From contig JBGUEQ010000004.1 of assembly GCA_041821265.1 (NCBI GenBank), forward strand, positions 67,295-131,294: a DNA stretch of 64,000 nucleotides, given 5' to 3'. Positions 9,804 to 19,028 of this stretch are shown here, piece by piece. Position 1 is the stretch's first letter. The number at the start of each line of letters is the position of its first letter. Origin of the DNA: Lachnotalea sp041821265. GTDB lineage: Bacteria; Bacillota; Clostridia; Lachnospirales; Lachnospiraceae. The notes under the pieces were generated by a model that saw nothing but the letters and a program-made list of their open reading frames with translations, ran no database searches and was not told the DNA's origin. The translations under genes were made by a program, and so were the position numbers.

Positions 9804-10103
9804 CAAAAAAAGCCCCATCCCAAAAGGGACGGAGCTAATAAATTCCGTGGTACCACCCTAATTCCTGTTAAAAAGAAACAGGCTCTCAGTATGCTTAACG
9901 CGCACATTCGTTACTCTTTACTAAACTTCAAGAATACAACTCCAGTGGGAAATTCAATCATTATTTGAACTTAAAGAAGCTTACAGCCAATAACTTCTTC
10001 TCTCTGAAAGAAAATAATAATCTACTTGTGTATCAACACACACTTTCATAGTCTTTTATTAATTTATCTATTTAAATGTAACAATCAAGTTACTACATAG
10101 CTA
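9804..10103 (-). promoter_or_regulatory. T-box riboswitch leader of pheST
   Basis: Read leftward, the leader holds the diagnostic T-box sequence AGGGTGGTACCACG (around 9846-9860), which pairs with the uncharged tRNA acceptor end. It is followed by the terminator AGCTCCGTCCC-TTTTGGGATGGGGCT and a T-run (9804-9836). Uncharged tRNA-Phe should stabilise the antiterminator. The Phe specifier is probably the TTC in the GAATTTCCCACTGG stretch near 9950, but I have not folded stem I. The 5' end is set from the promoter at 10110. Confidence 0.92.
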
Positions 10104-10109
10104 TTTTTA

Positions 10110-10137
10110 ATTGTAACATAAATACAGATTGTGTCAA
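10110..10137 (-). promoter_or_regulatory. Promoter of the pheST T-box transcript
   Basis: On the minus strand, TTGACA (10137-10132), a 16-base spacer and TACAAT (10115-10110). The start site would be near 10103, right at the beginning of the T-box leader. Confidence 0.7.
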
Positions 10138-10210
10138 GATTTTTTTGAATTTAAAGTTTTTATAATTTTACTTCTAAGGTTTTTAATTTCTTTCATTAAA
10201 ATATGTTTTA

Positions 10211-11056
10211 TCACTTACTTTTACGATATTCATGGGAATCGTCAATGCTTTTAAACATAACCTGAAAATAGGAATTAATCTCTGCCCCCACCAGCATGAT
10301 GTACATGCAACCATATAACCACAGCATAATCAAAATAATAGTTGTTAGACTTCCATACATATCAGCAAATCCAGATGATAAATCAATGTATATGGAAAAC
10401 CCATATGAAAATACTGTCCAGCCAATTGCTGACATGGCTGCACCTGGAAATTGTTTCGTCTTAGTCATTTTCTTTCGTGGTATAAATTTAAACATTACCC
10501 AAAATAACAAAGTTAATATTCCAAGTACCGCAAAATTCTTTATATCAGACAGTCTATTGGTAAGATGTGTAATAAGTGGGTACTGTCGTTCTATAAAATT
10601 TAAAATTTTATTACCAAATACACCAATTATTAAAGATAAAATTAATGCAACTACAAACACAACCGAATAAAATGCAGCTCGTAATCTTACTACTAAATAT
10701 CCATGTTCATCTTCCACTCCATTAATTGTATTGAGTGCCTGAATAATCGACATGACACCTTTTCCTGCAGACCATGCGGCAGTAATGGCTGAAATAGATA
10801 ATACCGCACCTGACTTATTATATACTTCATCTATAATCGAAATTATCATTGGATCTACCGAAGAAGGCAAAATATCAACTGCAGTGGATAATAAATCTGC
10901 CTTAGTAACAGGGGTATACTTAATAAGCGTTAATAGCATCAATACAAATGGAATAAATGATAAAATAATAAAATAAGCCGTCTGTGCCGCATATGCATTT
11001 ATATGATCATCACTCATTTTCTTTAGAAATTTTCTAACTATAAGTATAAACTTCAT
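10211..11056 (-). CDS. YihY/BrkB-family inner-membrane protein
   Basis: A 281-residue polytopic membrane protein with about six hydrophobic segments. The family signature AYAAQTAYFIILSFIPFVLML follows the N-terminal basic helix, and the stretch PGAAMSAIGWTVFSYGFSIY lies in the second half. Once misnamed ribonuclease BN, these proteins have no settled function in Firmicutes. AGAGGA precedes the ATG. No operon partner: the SpoIID gene upstream is separated by about 90 bases. Confidence 0.85.
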   Translation of the reverse strand: MKFILIVRKFLKKMSDDHINAYAAQTAYFIILSFIPFVLMLLTLIKYTPVTKADLLSTAVDILPSSVDPMIISIIDEVYNKSGAVLSISAITAAWSAGKGVMSIIQALNTINGVEDEHGYLVVRLRAAFYSVVFVVALILSLIIGVFGNKILNFIERQYPLITHLTNRLSDIKNFAVLGILTLLFWVMFKFIPRKKMTKTKQFPGAAMSAIGWTVFSYGFSIYIDLSSGFADMYGSLTTIILIMLWLYGCMYIMLVGAEINSYFQVMFKSIDDSHEYRKSK

Positions 11057-11148
11057 ATTTATCCTCTAATATCCACTCTCGTATTTTTATAACTAAGTAC
11101 ATAACCTAAGTATCAATGGATACTTTCTTACACTTTGTTATATATATC

Positions 11149-13407
11149 TTATTCATATATATTGTTTATAGTAACTCCACTATAAAAATATTTTAATATT
11201 TCTTCATAATTATTATTATCCGCTGCCATAACTTTAGCCCCGTTTTGGCTCATACCAACTCCATGACCATACCCTCCACCAGTAAATTGAATCCCACTTA
11301 ATTTTTTGTTATCATAAACTTCTTCCATTACGCAATAAGCGCTCGGTAACAACGAAAATCCATCAATGACACTTCCATCACTTTTTGTTACTTGCGTTGC
11401 TATTGGTGCAAGTAGATATCTTATATTATACTCTGTGAATACCTCAATGGTAGCTTTTGATCCCTCAACTATAATCGAATGCAAAACTCCACCTTCATTT
11501 CGATGAATCACTGTAATCTTTTTTATCGTACCAATATTAGAAATATCCTTACTCTCAAATTCACCTTTTTTATTTTTGACTAAAACCAGTTCCGGATTTG
11601 CATTATATCTTGCAGCTAATCTATTATTCAATGTATCTGATAATGTGTCAATTGGTATTGTTGTAGTCCATCGATACCAAGGTTCATTGCATTCATATCC
11701 AGTATAAGTATTGTTTTTAATAAAATTATAAAAAACAGCTTCATCTGTTAAATCCATATCAGATTCAGTATCACCTATAAATTTAGCTTGCAAATAACTT
11801 TTGTCCTCTGCATTTTCATCTATCCATATATCACAATTTGTCGTGTGGCCACAAGACGTGGAAAAATAATAGGTATTAATCACTGTTCCATCCTTTTCAA
11901 GAACTTTACCATAGGTCTCCTTCACTGCTTGCGTACACAGCGGTGCTTCTTTTTGATTGCAATATACTTGATAGCTTACGCTATCATCAACTTGAGCGCC
12001 ATACTGCGAATATGCGTTGTCTAGAATGTGATTATAAGCATAAGTTCGAGCACATACTGCCTGAGCCTTCAATGCCTCTATGCCATAGCTTTCAGGCATT
12101 TCACTAGGCACCACCATATATAAGTATTCCTCCATTGAAATTTCATTAATCACCACAAGACCACTATCACTCTTAACAATTTCAATTGATCCTCCATAAG
12201 ATGGATTTCCACAAACTCTTTGAACCGACAATAACGTGATTTCACCTGACAGAGTGTCGGGTAATATTTTAATACGATTTGCTTCCCACAAAGCACTGTT
12301 AGCATCAATTGTTACTTCTTCGTTTGCAGCGTGCTTTTCTTCTTTTTCTCCATAAAATATAGAATAATCGGTATTTCCTGTTATTACTACATTATCATGA
12401 AAAAGACTCTCATAACCAGTACTCTTTATCAGAACTCTAATATTATCAACTACCAAATCTTTCATAACAAGACCCGCACTGATTTTACCATTTGCAACTA
12501 TAAATTCTGTAACATTATAACCAACTAAAAGATCTTTTATGCCTATTTCTTCGAGTTGACCATATTCCTTATATAGTTTAAAATTTTCATCTAATGGAAC
12601 AATACCATACTCTTCAATTTCCAGTCCATTTTCTTGTATCGATAACAACTTACCGCTTATCTTGTCCCCTTTCATTTTAATTTGTTTAATTTCACCGCTA
12701 CTAAAAACAATATCTCCAATTTCAGATGACATTTCATTTTCTACCGCTCTATTATTATAATTAAAATATTTATCATCCATAAAAATAGTAAAACCATTTT
12801 CATTCCCCGAAACAAAATAAATATTATTCATTTGATACTCTTTATCTGAGCGCTCTATGACATATACAATATTATTATCAAATAAGATAACTTTACAACT
12901 TTGAAACATATAACTTGAAATATCCTTGCTGTTACTCCATTCAAATATTCCTTTATCCGAATATATCTCATTTTCATTCAACTCATCACAATTATTATAG
13001 TCCGCTAATATAAATAATTCACTATAAGCAACTTTATTTTCGGAATCCAAACTTTCTACGATTTTGTCAAATATATTAAACCATACATCCTGTGGAACTG
13101 TTTTGTTGCCTTTAATTTTTGAATATTCATCACTTTCTTCACTCAATATTTGTAATTTATTTAATATTGTAACTATATCTTGATAAGAAAGATATTCTTC
13201 ATTTGTGCTATCTAATATTTCTTTCCATTGAGATGCATCATATCCCGTAAAGGTCAACATATCCGCTACTTCTTCAATCAACATACCTTGTACTAATTCA
13301 TTTGACTTATCTTTTATGCTAACTGTAGTTATAACAATACCTAATATGATAATTCCAGCTAATATTAAAGCTATTTTAATTTTAATACGGAATTTATTAT
13401 GAACCAT
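11149..13407 (-). CDS. SpoIID/LytB-domain cell-wall protein
   Basis: A ~752-residue protein with an N-terminal membrane anchor (~residues 10-30, IALILAGIIILGIVITTV), a long lineage-specific middle, and a C-terminal SpoIID domain (from about 430: MVVPSEMPESYGIEALKAQA, then YYFSTSCGHTTNCDIW and GGGYGHGVGMSQNGAK). SpoIID proteins are lytic transglycosylases acting on denuded glycan strands; this one is far larger than sporulation SpoIID and is probably a wall-remodelling paralogue. I chose ATG 13407 because GGGGG lies 6 bases upstream; an ATG four codons earlier overlaps that site. Confidence 0.85.
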   Translation of the reverse strand: MVHNKFRIKIKIALILAGIIILGIVITTVSIKDKSNELVQGMLIEEVADMLTFTGYDASQWKEILDSTNEEYLSYQDIVTILNKLQILSEESDEYSKIKGNKTVPQDVWFNIFDKIVESLDSENKVAYSELFILADYNNCDELNENEIYSDKGIFEWSNSKDISSYMFQSCKVILFDNNIVYVIERSDKEYQMNNIYFVSGNENGFTIFMDDKYFNYNNRAVENEMSSEIGDIVFSSGEIKQIKMKGDKISGKLLSIQENGLEIEEYGIVPLDENFKLYKEYGQLEEIGIKDLLVGYNVTEFIVANGKISAGLVMKDLVVDNIRVLIKSTGYESLFHDNVVITGNTDYSIFYGEKEEKHAANEEVTIDANSALWEANRIKILPDTLSGEITLLSVQRVCGNPSYGGSIEIVKSDSGLVVINEISMEEYLYMVVPSEMPESYGIEALKAQAVCARTYAYNHILDNAYSQYGAQVDDSVSYQVYCNQKEAPLCTQAVKETYGKVLEKDGTVINTYYFSTSCGHTTNCDIWIDENAEDKSYLQAKFIGDTESDMDLTDEAVFYNFIKNNTYTGYECNEPWYRWTTTIPIDTLSDTLNNRLAARYNANPELVLVKNKKGEFESKDISNIGTIKKITVIHRNEGGVLHSIIVEGSKATIEVFTEYNIRYLLAPIATQVTKSDGSVIDGFSLLPSAYCVMEEVYDNKKLSGIQFTGGGYGHGVGMSQNGAKVMAADNNNYEEILKYFYSGVTINNIYE

Positions 13408-13654
13408 ATTATCCCCCATACAACTATATCTTTTTATTCCTATTTCATATATCTCAATATATTAGGGTAATAAAAATAATATAACAAATTTATCTAATTC
13501 TATCATGATAATTTGTTTTTGACAAATCAGTTCTTATTAACATTAAATGATAATCAAACAATTACGAGAGATTTGCATAAATTAAAAATCCTCTCTTACA
13601 ATAAGATATTATAAAAGAGGATTTTTAATTTATGCGAATTTAATATTAAATCAT
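13408..13654. other. Intergenic region with a long inverted repeat
   Basis: A perfect 20-bp inverted repeat (13575-13594 with 13616-13635) around a 21-base loop, with A/T runs within the arms, acts as a likely terminator for the leftward glycosyltransferase remnant. No gene is seen in the rest. Confidence 0.75.
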
Positions 13655-14544
13655 CTAAATAGTTTGCTTCATATCACTAATTTCACGAAATGATTTAGCA
13701 ATCAGTTCAAGTTCTTCCTTCGATATTTTTTTACCAATAAGGTCTAATAGAATTTGGCTTAAATCAGATGTATTTTTTATTAAATATTTATTCTGTTTAA
13801 AATTTGGTATCAGTTTTAAAATTGTATTTTGTATTTCCATATATTTGACATATGGTACTTCATCAAATCTCAAAAAGAGCATCTTAATTCCAGTGAAATA
13901 GTATGTAATAATAAAATCATATTCTAAGGCTTCTTTATATTTTTCAAATGCACCTCTTCTAATATAATCTTCCCACTTAAGATAGTTTGCCGTTAACATG
14001 TCAAAGTGATATTCTTTATTTTTCATAAGAACAGTTGACTCACTATTAATAAAATAATGATATAAATTTTCTTCAAGAATATATACTTTATTAACATATA
14101 AATAAAAAATCGCACCCCAAAACATATCTTCATAGGCTAAATTCTCTGGAAATAAAATATTATTATCAAAAATAATTTGTCTTTTATATAATTTATCCCA
14201 CACTCCCACACTAATAATATTTGATGCAATGAATTCGCTTCTTTCTTCATCGCTTTCAATCTTTATTAATGAATCTTTCTTATTTGTTTTCTTTTCATAT
14301 TTTATTGTACCTCTACCGTCATCTCGAACACTTCTGCAACGTACTATATCGCAATTATATTAGATGAATAACTTTTTTCATATTGTATTAAAATATCTAA
14401 TGTGCAATCTGTTGATGCATCATTGATAAAAATCAATTCCAACTCATCCATGTGCATTGTTTGATTTATTAATGATTCTATACATCTTATTATATAATTT
14501 TCTACATTATAACAAGGAATAATAATACTAATTAACTTTTTCAT
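13655..14544 (-). pseudogene. Family 2 glycosyltransferase, broken by internal deletion and frameshift
   Basis: The N-terminal 66 or so residues (ATG 14544 after GAGGAT; KLISIIIPCYNVENYI and LIFINDASTDCTLDIL) are a good GT-A start but stop at 14353. From there a different frame stays open, reading DIVRCRSVRDDGRGTIKY and later GVWDKLYKRQII and NLAYEDMFW, down to 13655. The two halves match consecutive parts of GT2 enzymes, but the ~50-60 residues that normally lie between (with the DxD metal site) are absent. I infer a deletion that also shifted frame. The C-terminal half alone has no proper start. Confidence 0.8.
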
Positions 14545-14577
14545 TATGTGTATCCTCAACTAAACTCTTTAAAAAAA

Positions 14578-14595
14578 GCAACGACGAATCGTTGC
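14578..14595. terminator. Short hairpin terminator
   Basis: GCAACGA-CGAA-TCGTTGC with A7 on one side and T5 on the other. On the minus strand it closes the 6S RNA transcription unit before the glycosyltransferase remnant. Confidence 0.85.
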
Positions 14596-14611
14596 TTTTT
14601 ATCATTAGTAT

Positions 14612-14829
14612 CTATTAATTCATTTGTACTTTATGTTTTGTTCTTTTGTATGTCCCAAAATGCCGTTTCCTACAATTTTGACGCCTAGCTACGCTAGGTG
14701 GGTATCCGCACCTATTCTTCTGTCTTCCGCGTCTAAGGCGGCTTGACATCTAAATAGAGATTTAGGAGTCCCAAAAAATAAAATGTAGGTTCAAAAAAGC
14801 AGGTTATCGAACACCTCAGGAATTACTAT
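14612..14829 (-). ncRNA. ssrS: Probable 6S RNA
   Basis: No protein is encoded, yet a consensus promoter fires here. Read leftward, the RNA begins near TAATTCCTGAGGTGTTCG, which matches the conserved 5' side of 6S (E. coli has CTGAGATGTTCG). CCTACA (~14788) pairs with TGTAGG (~14670) below a long arm ending in the hairpin CCTAGC-GTA-GCTAGG. TAATTC at the 5' end can pair with GAATTA near 14616. 6S mimics an open promoter and binds sigma-A RNA polymerase. Length (~215 nt) fits. The exact 3' end is uncertain. Confidence 0.68.
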
Positions 14830-14835
14830 ATTTTA

Positions 14836-14864
14836 AGTATACTATATTATGTCCGCTATTTCAA
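14836..14864 (-). promoter_or_regulatory. Promoter of the 6S-like RNA
   Basis: Minus strand TTGAAA (14864-14859), a 17-base spacer and TATACT (14841-14836). The predicted start is near 14829, with no ribosome site or ORF following, as expected for a stable RNA. Confidence 0.75.
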
Positions 14865-15014
14865 TAAATATATTAAAATACACTATGTAATATTTTACAA
14901 ACAAAAAACGGCATATCTGCCGTTTCTTGTTTGATTCTTAACTAACATAATTAATCGCTTCATTAGTCATTTATTTCTGTTAATAAAATCTAAAGACAAA
15001 TTTTATTACTATAA

Positions 15015-16706
15015 TTATTTAAGTTCTTCAACAAGTTTCTGAAGTGCTGCTAAAGCATCTTCTGGGAGTTTGTCATATCCACCCTTTACAGTAGCAGTAT
15101 CTGCAACAAATTTAACTCTATCACTCATACGTGCTTTTAATTGATCTACATAGGAAGCATCTTCAAGATTTGGAACAAATCCTTCCCATTCGAAAATTTC
15201 GATATCTGTAAATGGTCCCCAAGGTTTGAAAGTAGCTTTTCCATCTACGATAGCTTCTAAAATTCCTAATGTATCTTTAGGTTGAACTTTCTTGCCCATG
15301 AAATCCCCTGTATTAATAATATAGCAATCAACATTTTTCTCTTCAACTAATTTCTTAAATTTAACATAATCACCAGCTAATGGATATGTTCTAAATGGAT
15401 TAGCATATGGTACAACAACTAAAGCATTAGGATCAGCTCCTGGAGCTAGTCTTTCTGCTGATGATCTCTTTGTAGCAAGTGTAGCACCCATTACAGAAGC
15501 CAATGAAGAACCTTTCAATTTTACGATTGGTGGAATTGTAGGATCTTTCATAATCCAGAAAATTGCATTAACTGGTTCCTCAATCTTATCTACACGATTT
15601 GGTGACCATAATTTAGATTTGATAGCTCGTCCATTACCATTTCTAATATCTTCTGTTACGATTTGAACTTTACCTTCTTCATCTAATGTAGCAGAACAAT
15701 TCTGAACTGATATTAAATACTCATTATCAGGGCATCCTGTTGGATAATCTGCTGTTTTATCAAAGTATGATGGCTCTAATGCTACTGATGAACAAGTATC
15801 AGTATTAATGATAAACGCATCATCATGAAGAACTGTAACTTCATATTTTCCGCCATGTTTTGCATGTGTTAATGTTGATTTACCTGATCCTGATAAACCA
15901 AATACAGAAGCAACATATTTTGAACCATCATCTAATGTATATTTCTTTTGTCCACCATGGCATGAAGCATAACCATTACGATTAGCAATAGCCCAAGACA
16001 TTGTAAGTGTTCCTTTTTTATGTTCTCCGAAATATCTCATACCTAAAATAGCAGCACAGTTTTGTTCTGTATTAAAGTAGCATAAGCATTTTGGATCACT
16101 AAGACAAGATAAATCAACACCTGGACGGTCAGATCCATTCCATTGTGGATCAGAGAAAATATAAACATCTGCTTCTTTTCCTTCACCTACTGCTTTAGAT
16201 GATTTATACATTCTTACATATTCATCTGACATATATTGAAAGTTTAACATCCAGTTATACATAATATTTTCTTCACCTTCTGGAATAAGAAGATGCGCTT
16301 TAACCATAAATTCTGGATCAAGACCTACAAATGCTTCTGCATGATACATTGTTTTCCAACGTGTTTCATATACAGCATCCATTGTTACTTTATCAAGAGC
16401 AGCACAATTTACACCTGGTTCTCCTGCAATTCTTCTTGCAGTAGCATAACGACCAGTGATAGCACCATCGTTAAATAAAAGAACTTTTGCATCTTTATCA
16501 AGACCAAATTCTTCTCCTCTATATACTGGCATATCTGTAACTACTGTTCCAGGCGAATTTTTAGCTAATTCATATGCCTCTCTAAGTGTATTAATTTTAA
16601 TTACATTGTTTCCATAAAAAGGTGCCTCAATAATTGAACGTGTTGTAGCAAAACCAACTTTGCCTGCGCCAATCTCACTGTGTGGATAATAAGCTTTAGT
16701 TGACAT
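15015..16706 (-). CDS. pckA: ATP-dependent phosphoenolpyruvate carboxykinase
   Basis: Interconverts oxaloacetate and PEP with ATP/ADP, a central step of gluconeogenesis or succinate/PEP balance in anaerobes. The 563-residue protein shows the kinase P-loop GLSGSGKST (~271-279), the metal site LHDDAFIIN (~293-301), EPSYFDKTADYPTGCPDNEY, and the adenine-binding region PYANPFRTYPLAGDY. It is slightly longer than the usual 520-540. AGGAGG precedes the ATG. It stands alone with a leader of about 150-290 bases. Confidence 0.96.
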   Translation of the reverse strand: MSTKAYYPHSEIGAGKVGFATTRSIIEAPFYGNNVIKINTLREAYELAKNSPGTVVTDMPVYRGEEFGLDKDAKVLLFNDGAITGRYATARRIAGEPGVNCAALDKVTMDAVYETRWKTMYHAEAFVGLDPEFMVKAHLLIPEGEENIMYNWMLNFQYMSDEYVRMYKSSKAVGEGKEADVYIFSDPQWNGSDRPGVDLSCLSDPKCLCYFNTEQNCAAILGMRYFGEHKKGTLTMSWAIANRNGYASCHGGQKKYTLDDGSKYVASVFGLSGSGKSTLTHAKHGGKYEVTVLHDDAFIINTDTCSSVALEPSYFDKTADYPTGCPDNEYLISVQNCSATLDEEGKVQIVTEDIRNGNGRAIKSKLWSPNRVDKIEEPVNAIFWIMKDPTIPPIVKLKGSSLASVMGATLATKRSSAERLAPGADPNALVVVPYANPFRTYPLAGDYVKFKKLVEEKNVDCYIINTGDFMGKKVQPKDTLGILEAIVDGKATFKPWGPFTDIEIFEWEGFVPNLEDASYVDQLKARMSDRVKFVADTATVKGGYDKLPEDALAALQKLVEELK

Positions 16707-16817
16707 TTTGTGTCCTCCTTTAATAATTAAAATATTAGTAGTGTATCTTCATCGCTTTAAATTGCAATTGAAGTTAAAGATTTTCAATGAAAAGTATGTA
16801 AATCTTTCCATTATTTC

Positions 16818-16840
16818 AAAATCGAATTTCCTCCGATTTT
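16818..16840. promoter_or_regulatory. Inverted repeat upstream of pckA
   Basis: AAAATCG (16818-16824) and CGATTTT (16834-16840) flank a 9-base spacer, about 115 bases before the pckA start. This is the form of a regulator's operator. No regulator is known, and chance is possible given the AT content. Confidence 0.3.
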
Positions 16841-16864
16841 AACTTATTATCTCATTTTGTTATA

Positions 16865-16895
16865 AAAATGTCAAGGCTATTTGCCTTGACATTTT
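16865..16895. terminator. Terminator after leuD
   Basis: A perfect 13-bp stem (16865-16877 with 16883-16895) with a 5-base loop and outer A4/T4 runs. It lies 100 bases past the leuD stop and would also shield pckA. Confidence 0.88.
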
Positions 16896-16996
16896 AGTAT
16901 CTTTGTATTGTTTTCAAACAATTTTGTTACATTATCTTACACATTTTGACTATAGTTTTTCTATTTCTCTATTTTTCATCTATTTATAATTACCCA

Positions 16997-17482
16997 TTAT
17001 TTATTATTTATATAGTTAATAAGACCTTCTGATGCGATAATTTTTTTCATGAATTCTGGAAAAGATTGGCCCTGATATGTTTCATTCTTGGTTATATTCT
17101 TAATAACACCACTATCAAAATCCACTTCAACTTCATCTCCCACTTCAATTCCATTTGCCGCTTCTATGCATTCAATAATAGGGAGTCCAATATTAATGGC
17201 ATTTCTATAAAAAATTCTTGCAAATGTTTCTGCAATGACGCAACTTATGCCCGATGCTTTAATTGCAATTGGAGCATGTTCTCTCGATGATCCACAACCA
17301 AAATTCTTAGTTGCCACAATAATATCGCCTTTTTTTACTTTATTAATAAATTCTCCATCAATATCTTCCATACAATGAAGGGCTAACTCAGCAGGATCTG
17401 ATGAATTTAAATATCTTGCTGGAATAATAACGTCCGTATCCACGTTATCCCCATATTTGAAAACTGTTCCTAATGCTTTCAT
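16997..17482 (-). CDS. leuD: 3-isopropylmalate dehydratase small subunit
   Basis: A 161-residue swivel-domain subunit of isopropylmalate isomerase. YGDNVDTDVIIPARYLNS lies at the N-terminus, then FGCGSSREHAPIAIKASG (~61-78), the loop that closes over the substrate, and YRNAINIGLP. It is the short clostridial/archaeal form. AGGAGG precedes the ATG. It lies 11 bases after leuC; both subunits form the heterodimer acting in leucine synthesis. Confidence 0.95.
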   Translation of the reverse strand: MKALGTVFKYGDNVDTDVIIPARYLNSSDPAELALHCMEDIDGEFINKVKKGDIIVATKNFGCGSSREHAPIAIKASGISCVIAETFARIFYRNAINIGLPIIECIEAANGIEVGDEVEVDFDSGVIKNITKNETYQGQSFPEFMKKIIASEGLINYINNK

Positions 17483-17493
17483 TCTATTTCCTC

Positions 17494-18759
17494 CTATACT
17501 TCAAGCTCACAAGGACATGAAATTTTACCTGTGATTGCGCTTGCTGCTGCCACTGCTGGACTAGCAAGGTAAACTTCTGATTTCACATGACCCATTCGTC
17601 CTACAAAGTTACGGTTAGTTGTGGATACACATCTCTCACCTTCTGCTAAAATCCCCATGTAGCCGCCAAGACACGGTCCACATGTTGGAGTGCTTACAAC
17701 TGCTCCAGCCTTAATAAATATTTGAATTAAGCCTTCTTCAATTGACTGTAAATAAATTTTTTGAGTTGCTGGCAAAATAATACATCGAATACCTTTTGCT
17801 ACCTTTTTTCCTTGTAATACTTGTGCTGCAATTCGCATATCATCAATTCTTCCGTTTGTACAAGAGCCAATTACCACTTGGTCAATTTTAACTTCTCCAA
17901 CCTCGTCAATCGTTCTTGTATTTTCAGGTAAATGAGGAAACGCAACAGTAGGTTTTAATTCTGCTAAATCTATCGTGATTTCCCTTTCATATTCAGCGTC
18001 TTCATCTGCTTCATATACCGTATATTCTCTCTTTGAATGCTCTTTCATATATGCAACTGCCAAATCATCTACAGGAAAAATACCATTCTTAGCACCAGCC
18101 TCAATTGCCATGTTAGCGATAGTAAACCTATCATCCATAGTAAGGTTTGCTATTCCTTCCCCTGTAAATTCCATTGATTGATAACGTGCACCATCTACAC
18201 CAATCATACCTATGATATGAAGAATAAGATCTTTTCCACTAACCCATTTTGTAAACTTACCCACAAAGTTAAATTTAATAGCAGATGGAACTTTAAACCA
18301 TGCTTTACCAGTTGCCATACCAGCTGCCATGTCTGTACTTCCAACACCGGTTGAAAATGCTCCTAATGCACCATATGTGCACGTGTGGGAATCAGCCCCA
18401 ATTACTACATCACCTGCAATTACTAAGCCTTTTTCTGGAAGAAGCGCATGTTCAATACCCATTTCCCCTACTTCAAAATAATTTGTAATATCATGTTTTG
18501 ATGCAAACTCTCTTACACATTTACAATGCTCAGCTGACTTTATATCCTTATTTGGTACAAAGTGGTCAGGAACCAACGCAATCTTATCCTTATCAAAGAC
18601 TGTGGTCACCTTCATTTTTTCCATCTCATGAATAGCAACTGGTGAAGTAATATCATTGCCAAGTACAAGATCTAAATCAGCTTCAATTAATTGTCCTGCT
18701 TCAACTTTTTCAAGTCCAGCATGTGCAGCTAAAATTTTCTGCGTCATGGTCATACCCAT
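17494..18759 (-). CDS. leuC: 3-isopropylmalate dehydratase large subunit
   Basis: The 4Fe-4S aconitase-type subunit, 421 residues, of the shorter HacA/LeuC2 class. Cluster ligands are visible in GADSHTCTYGA, VIGSCTNGR and TPTCGPCLGG. ATG 18759 follows AAGGAGGA. Together with leuD it isomerises 2- to 3-isopropylmalate; some of this class also take homocitrate or citramalate-derived substrates, so specificity is inferred. It is divergent from a LysR regulator. leuA and leuB are not in this window. Confidence 0.93.
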   Translation of the reverse strand: MGMTMTQKILAAHAGLEKVEAGQLIEADLDLVLGNDITSPVAIHEMEKMKVTTVFDKDKIALVPDHFVPNKDIKSAEHCKCVREFASKHDITNYFEVGEMGIEHALLPEKGLVIAGDVVIGADSHTCTYGALGAFSTGVGSTDMAAGMATGKAWFKVPSAIKFNFVGKFTKWVSGKDLILHIIGMIGVDGARYQSMEFTGEGIANLTMDDRFTIANMAIEAGAKNGIFPVDDLAVAYMKEHSKREYTVYEADEDAEYEREITIDLAELKPTVAFPHLPENTRTIDEVGEVKIDQVVIGSCTNGRIDDMRIAAQVLQGKKVAKGIRCIILPATQKIYLQSIEEGLIQIFIKAGAVVSTPTCGPCLGGYMGILAEGERCVSTTNRNFVGRMGHVKSEVYLASPAVAAASAITGKISCPCELEV

Positions 18760-18904
18760 TAAAAATTCCTCCTTCTACAGCAAAACGAATATTTATAATC
18801 GCTTCGTTAATGTTACATCCTGTTATAATTTTAACACATATTTGTATTAAAATATAAGCAAATCTACCAAATTTAATCAATTTCTTCTTATAAACTATTT
18901 GTTA

Positions 18905-18934
18905 TTGATATTTTAGCATAATAGCTGTTATAAT
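18905..18934 (+). promoter_or_regulatory. Promoter of the LysR-type regulator
   Basis: TTGATA (18905-18910), 18-base spacer, TATAAT (18929-18934). It reads toward the LysR gene at 19029. The perfect palindrome at 18960-18976 lies just past the start site, consistent with self-repression. Confidence 0.6.
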
Positions 18935-18959
18935 TAAAATACATAATATGAATACTTGT

Positions 18960-18976
18960 TATAACACTGTGTTATA
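18960..18976. promoter_or_regulatory. Palindromic LysR-type operator
   Basis: TATAACAC-T-GTGTTATA, a perfect 17-base palindrome that fits the T-N11-A rule for LysR proteins. It is placed between leuC and the divergent regulator, so it is a good candidate binding site for controlling both. Confidence 0.7.
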
Positions 18977-19028
18977 TCCTTCTAAGGAATGGCGTTCAGA
19001 TTTATTTACACTTTTATAAGGAGATCCT

